Below are positions 28,091 to 30,543 of a DNA stretch of 30,543 bases, piece after piece. The translations under genes and the position numbers were made by a program. The DNA comes from a virus. The notes under the pieces were generated by a model, which was given only the letters and a program-made list of their open reading frames with translations, had not been told where the DNA came from and ran no database searches. Position 1 is the first letter of the stretch. Each line of letters opens with the position of its first letter. The stretch is taken from the IMG/VR virus record IMGVR_UViG_3300046167_000268, positions 1-30,543 of that record. The stretch is one strand, 5' to 3'.

Positions 28091-30279
28091 TATGTAATTA
28101 ACTCCGATATTAAGCCATTAACTTGCAATGGCATGGGATCATCTTGCTCGATAGTAACTTGTGGGTTTCTACCATATCCTAAAAGCCTAACCTCTTTGTT
28201 ACCTGTAAATCCAGTAATATTATTAATAGTTCTGTTATTTACCTTAATAGATGTAGAGTCTTTCACATTAAGCACAACTGTACTTATACCGCGCACATCG
28301 CCTGTTACTGGCCCATTAGCTGCTACAGTGTCTATTGCATTGGTAATTACTTTAGATGTAAATTTTTTACCCACATAGAAATGTGTATAACTACTATGTG
28401 CTGTCATAGTAATATTACCACCACTTACAGTAAATTCACCTAAGTAAACTTTATCAGTACCATCATAACCAATGACATCTACTGTACCACTAGAATATAA
28501 ACTACTTACGCTTACTGTACCATTGCCATACGCAACGTATAAGTAGTTATCTAAACCTATATCATCTACAAATTCTGACAGTACATAGTTATTATTTATA
28601 TCTTTTGCATAATAAAACAATCTTTCACCTACAGACGCTGTAGCTAAATAATCACCTTGTGTTGTTACTTTTGTCCAAGCTGCACGTTTTTCTGCTCTGT
28701 TAGAGCTAAACAATGCCATATCGCCATTACCCATAACCATAGCAGCATAAGACTCCTGTGTTTTAAAACCAGAATGAACAACAGCTATATCAACTGGATC
28801 TACTATAAGATGACTTGCTACTGTAGACACACCTGTAGATATGTAAGCATCCTCTGCATCTGAATATATATACTCACGCACTGCCCTACCACCACGCTCA
28901 ACAAATATAGTAGCACCATCAATAGATGTAGGTAATACAAACTCAGTACCAAATGGCGTTTGTTTTCTTATCTGCGCGTTTGTAGGTGTAATAGCTTGGT
29001 TAAGATATGTAGGTACATATAGCTCATCTGACAGCGTAAAAATCTGTAGGTCACGATTTGACCTCATATATCTTATTTCGTTTACGTCACCTGTTGCTGC
29101 AACTAAGTTTATAGCGTCGGTATCGTCACCTTCTCCAACATTGTAATTAAAGAACTCACCTAATTGACTCATAAATATTGTGTCTGGTTCTGCTATTGTA
29201 CCAGCAAAACATAGTCTATTTTCATGAAATGTAACTGCTGCTGGGTATCCGCGCAATGCAGAGAAAGATTGTTCATCCCATCTTGTAGTCGTTGCGTTAG
29301 AGCTAATTTTAACAAAACCACCACCATCTTCGGATGCATTTGCATTAGTGCTACTAACAATAGTATATGTATTTTCGTCTAAAATTTCTAATACTGATTT
29401 AGTTCCATTTATATTACTTGCATTAATGCCGCCAACAGCTACAGCATCTGCAACTACAATAGTAGCACCACCTGTTATCCCATGATCTATATGCGTTACT
29501 TCAATAACATTTGAACCATCTCTAGTACGCAATGGGTTTGAAACTGTAAGCCTAGTAGATAACTCTCTTATAATAGTACCAGTAGCAATTGTTGATGATG
29601 TTACTGAATCTATTCTTATTTCATTTCCACCATATCTTAATACAACATTGTTATGTTTTCCTGTTGTATCAAAGTAAGGAGAGCTAACGGTTAGCGTTCT
29701 ACCACTACCTTCAGTATATGTACTTGCTGTTAATGTTTGATTGGTACTATGAAAAACACTGTATGGTTGATATGTATCTTTATTGTCATAGCTTGTATCA
29801 AAGCTGTATACACTAAGTTCAAATGTTGTAAGTGATGTACGTGTAAGCATACGCGGTGCAAACAATGGGTGACATATAAACATAACATCACCATATTGCG
29901 CGGTGTTATACTGATGTAAGTAATCTTTATCAAACGGCAGCACATTGCTTTGTGTGTCTTGTGTAATTGTAGCTACTAAACTTAAATTATTATTAGCAGT
30001 AATCCTCCAGCACAGTATATATGCTTCACCAATACCAATTATATATTCTTCGTTATCGTCAAATATAAACGGAGCTAAATATAATTCTTTGTTTGTTTGT
30101 GTATTTTTATAATGAAACTTAGCACCATGCCGCTTCTTTACAGCACCTTCTGGCAATACAATCATATTTTCTAGGCTTTGCGCAGACGCAGCATAGATAG
30201 GACTATCAGTCCTCATTACAGTATTGTCACTTATTTCGCCGTACTGAAAGCTATTCTGTGGTATTCTTACTTTCTGCAT
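28090..30279 (-). CDS. Tail nozzle protein (T7 gp12-like)
   Basis: This 729-aa, beta-rich protein starts MQKVRIPQNSFQYGEISDNT. It has ASAQSLENMIVLPEGAVKKR at about residues 31-50, the opening of phage nozzle proteins (I-P-x-N-F-x-x-G-E....R-x-D....Y..A...L-x-N....P-x-G-G-x-x-K-R-x-G). A characteristic GYPAAVTFHENRLCFAGT motif at about 340-360 precedes a beta-propeller-like C-terminal half. A domain of about 170-320 inserted in the middle looks like an extra beta sandwich (THIDHGITGGATIVV). The nozzle closes the tail tip and carries the fibres. It is coupled to the adaptor by TAATG. Confidence 0.85.
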   Translation of the reverse strand: MQKVRIPQNSFQYGEISDNTVMRTDSPIYAASAQSLENMIVLPEGAVKKRHGAKFHYKNTQTNKELYLAPFIFDDNEEYIIGIGEAYILCWRITANNNLSLVATITQDTQSNVLPFDKDYLHQYNTAQYGDVMFICHPLFAPRMLTRTSLTTFELSVYSFDTSYDNKDTYQPYSVFHSTNQTLTASTYTEGSGRTLTVSSPYFDTTGKHNNVVLRYGGNEIRIDSVTSSTIATGTIIRELSTRLTVSNPLRTRDGSNVIEVTHIDHGITGGATIVVADAVAVGGINASNINGTKSVLEILDENTYTIVSSTNANASEDGGGFVKISSNATTTRWDEQSFSALRGYPAAVTFHENRLCFAGTIAEPDTIFMSQLGEFFNYNVGEGDDTDAINLVAATGDVNEIRYMRSNRDLQIFTLSDELYVPTYLNQAITPTNAQIRKQTPFGTEFVLPTSIDGATIFVERGGRAVREYIYSDAEDAYISTGVSTVASHLIVDPVDIAVVHSGFKTQESYAAMVMGNGDMALFSSNRAEKRAAWTKVTTQGDYLATASVGERLFYYAKDINNNYVLSEFVDDIGLDNYLYVAYGNGTVSVSSLYSSGTVDVIGYDGTDKVYLGEFTVSGGNITMTAHSSYTHFYVGKKFTSKVITNAIDTVAANGPVTGDVRGISTVVLNVKDSTSIKVNNRTINNITGFTGNKEVRLLGYGRNPQVTIEQDDPMPLQVNGLISELIT

Positions 30280-30543
30280 TAGCTACGCCTTTGTGCTATA
30301 AACCTTGATGTCATTAACTTGCGTGTTGTCTGTTGTTGCGAGTCAAGTCGTCTGGCTTTTATCATCTGTCTTTCAGCTTGTTGATCCATCATACTACCTA
30401 AAGAAGCATCTCGTGCTATAGATATTGATAGCATTGCAGCTACTTGAAACTCTACAGCTAGTGTAAAGTAAGAAGGCCAAGAAGATTCGCTGGCTCTGTA
30501 TATATAATCTGCAACAACAACTTCTTCTGTGGTTGTATCGCAA
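30279..30543 (-). CDS. Tail adaptor (gp11-like), C-terminal fragment at window edge
   Basis: The last 87 codons are present. They include YIYRASESSWPSYFTLAVEF, then VAAMLSISIARDAS and ending DSQQQTTRKLMTSRFIAQRR. W-P-x-Y-F-x-x-A....L-A...A-R-D-x-x-L......A......A-R-x-x-D-S-Q matches tail tubular protein A/gp11 adaptors, which connect portal and nozzle. The remainder lies beyond the right edge. Its TAA overlaps the nozzle ATG by one base. Confidence 0.75.
   Translation of the reverse strand, partial: CDTTTEEVVVADYIYRASESSWPSYFTLAVEFQVAAMLSISIARDASLGSMMDQQAERQMIKARRLDSQQQTTRKLMTSRFIAQRRS

Noticed and set aside
1-30543. CRISPR arrays, integrase, attachment sites and insertion sequences
   Set aside because: No regularly spaced 20-40 bp repeats, no tyrosine or serine recombinase motifs and no transposase were found in either strand; the fibre repeats are coding and irregularly spaced.

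Overview
This window is most of the genome of a double-stranded DNA phage, probably a podovirus of a Gram-negative, marine-type bacterium. The structural genes follow the T7-like order: terminase, portal, tail adaptor, nozzle, internal virion proteins, and a fibre with a T7 gp17-type N-terminus. Many of the small genes are of kinds I associate with marine phages. Several proteins carry Sec signal peptides and the endolysin is a GH19 enzyme, both of which fit a Gram-negative host. I cannot name the host from the sequence. The left edge cuts the portal gene just after its start and the right edge cuts the tail-adaptor gene, both on the minus strand. The simplest reading is a circular or circularly permuted genome opened arbitrarily, with the rest of the portal, the scaffold and the major capsid protein lying outside the window.

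Layout. Minus strand, 1-3855: terminase small subunit, then seven small, mostly basic or Gly-rich proteins coupled by 1-8 nt overlaps, the terminase large subunit, a small Cys/Gly-rich protein and the portal start. 3856-4440 is a non-coding divergent control region with many dyads. Plus strand, 4441-11295: the early operon. It holds small unknown proteins, Cro/XRE-type regulators, zinc-ribbon proteins, a PD-(D/E)XK nuclease, a lambda-O-like replication initiator with two iteron-like repeats inside its gene, an unknown gene at the lambda-P position, a YqaJ-type exonuclease split by a frameshift, a Rad52-like annealing protein, a phage zinc finger and an SSB-like protein. Minus strand, 11318-13087: a lysis block of GH19 endolysin, holin, EF-hand membrane protein and a TM/coiled-coil protein. 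Minus strand, 13087-15696: five consecutive genes for predicted secreted proteins, one pilin/spore-coat-U-like. Minus strand, 15698-20904: small proteins, tail-fibre helper proteins and the large fibre. Minus strand, 20973-30543: internal virion proteins (one split by a 1-nt frameshift), nozzle and tail adaptor.

How the parts work together. The early operon looks lambda-like: initiator, recombination pair and SSB, with no DNA polymerase, replicative helicase or RNA polymerase in view. The phage therefore probably recruits the host replisome and host RNA polymerase while building a T7-like virion. The two transcription blocks converge on a stop-codon-embedded hairpin at 11284-11302 and diverge from 3856-4440. 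Points most worth following are the candidate replication origin inside the initiator gene, the secreted-protein cassette, the hairpins placed at early gene junctions, and the two single-nucleotide frameshifts in conserved genes.
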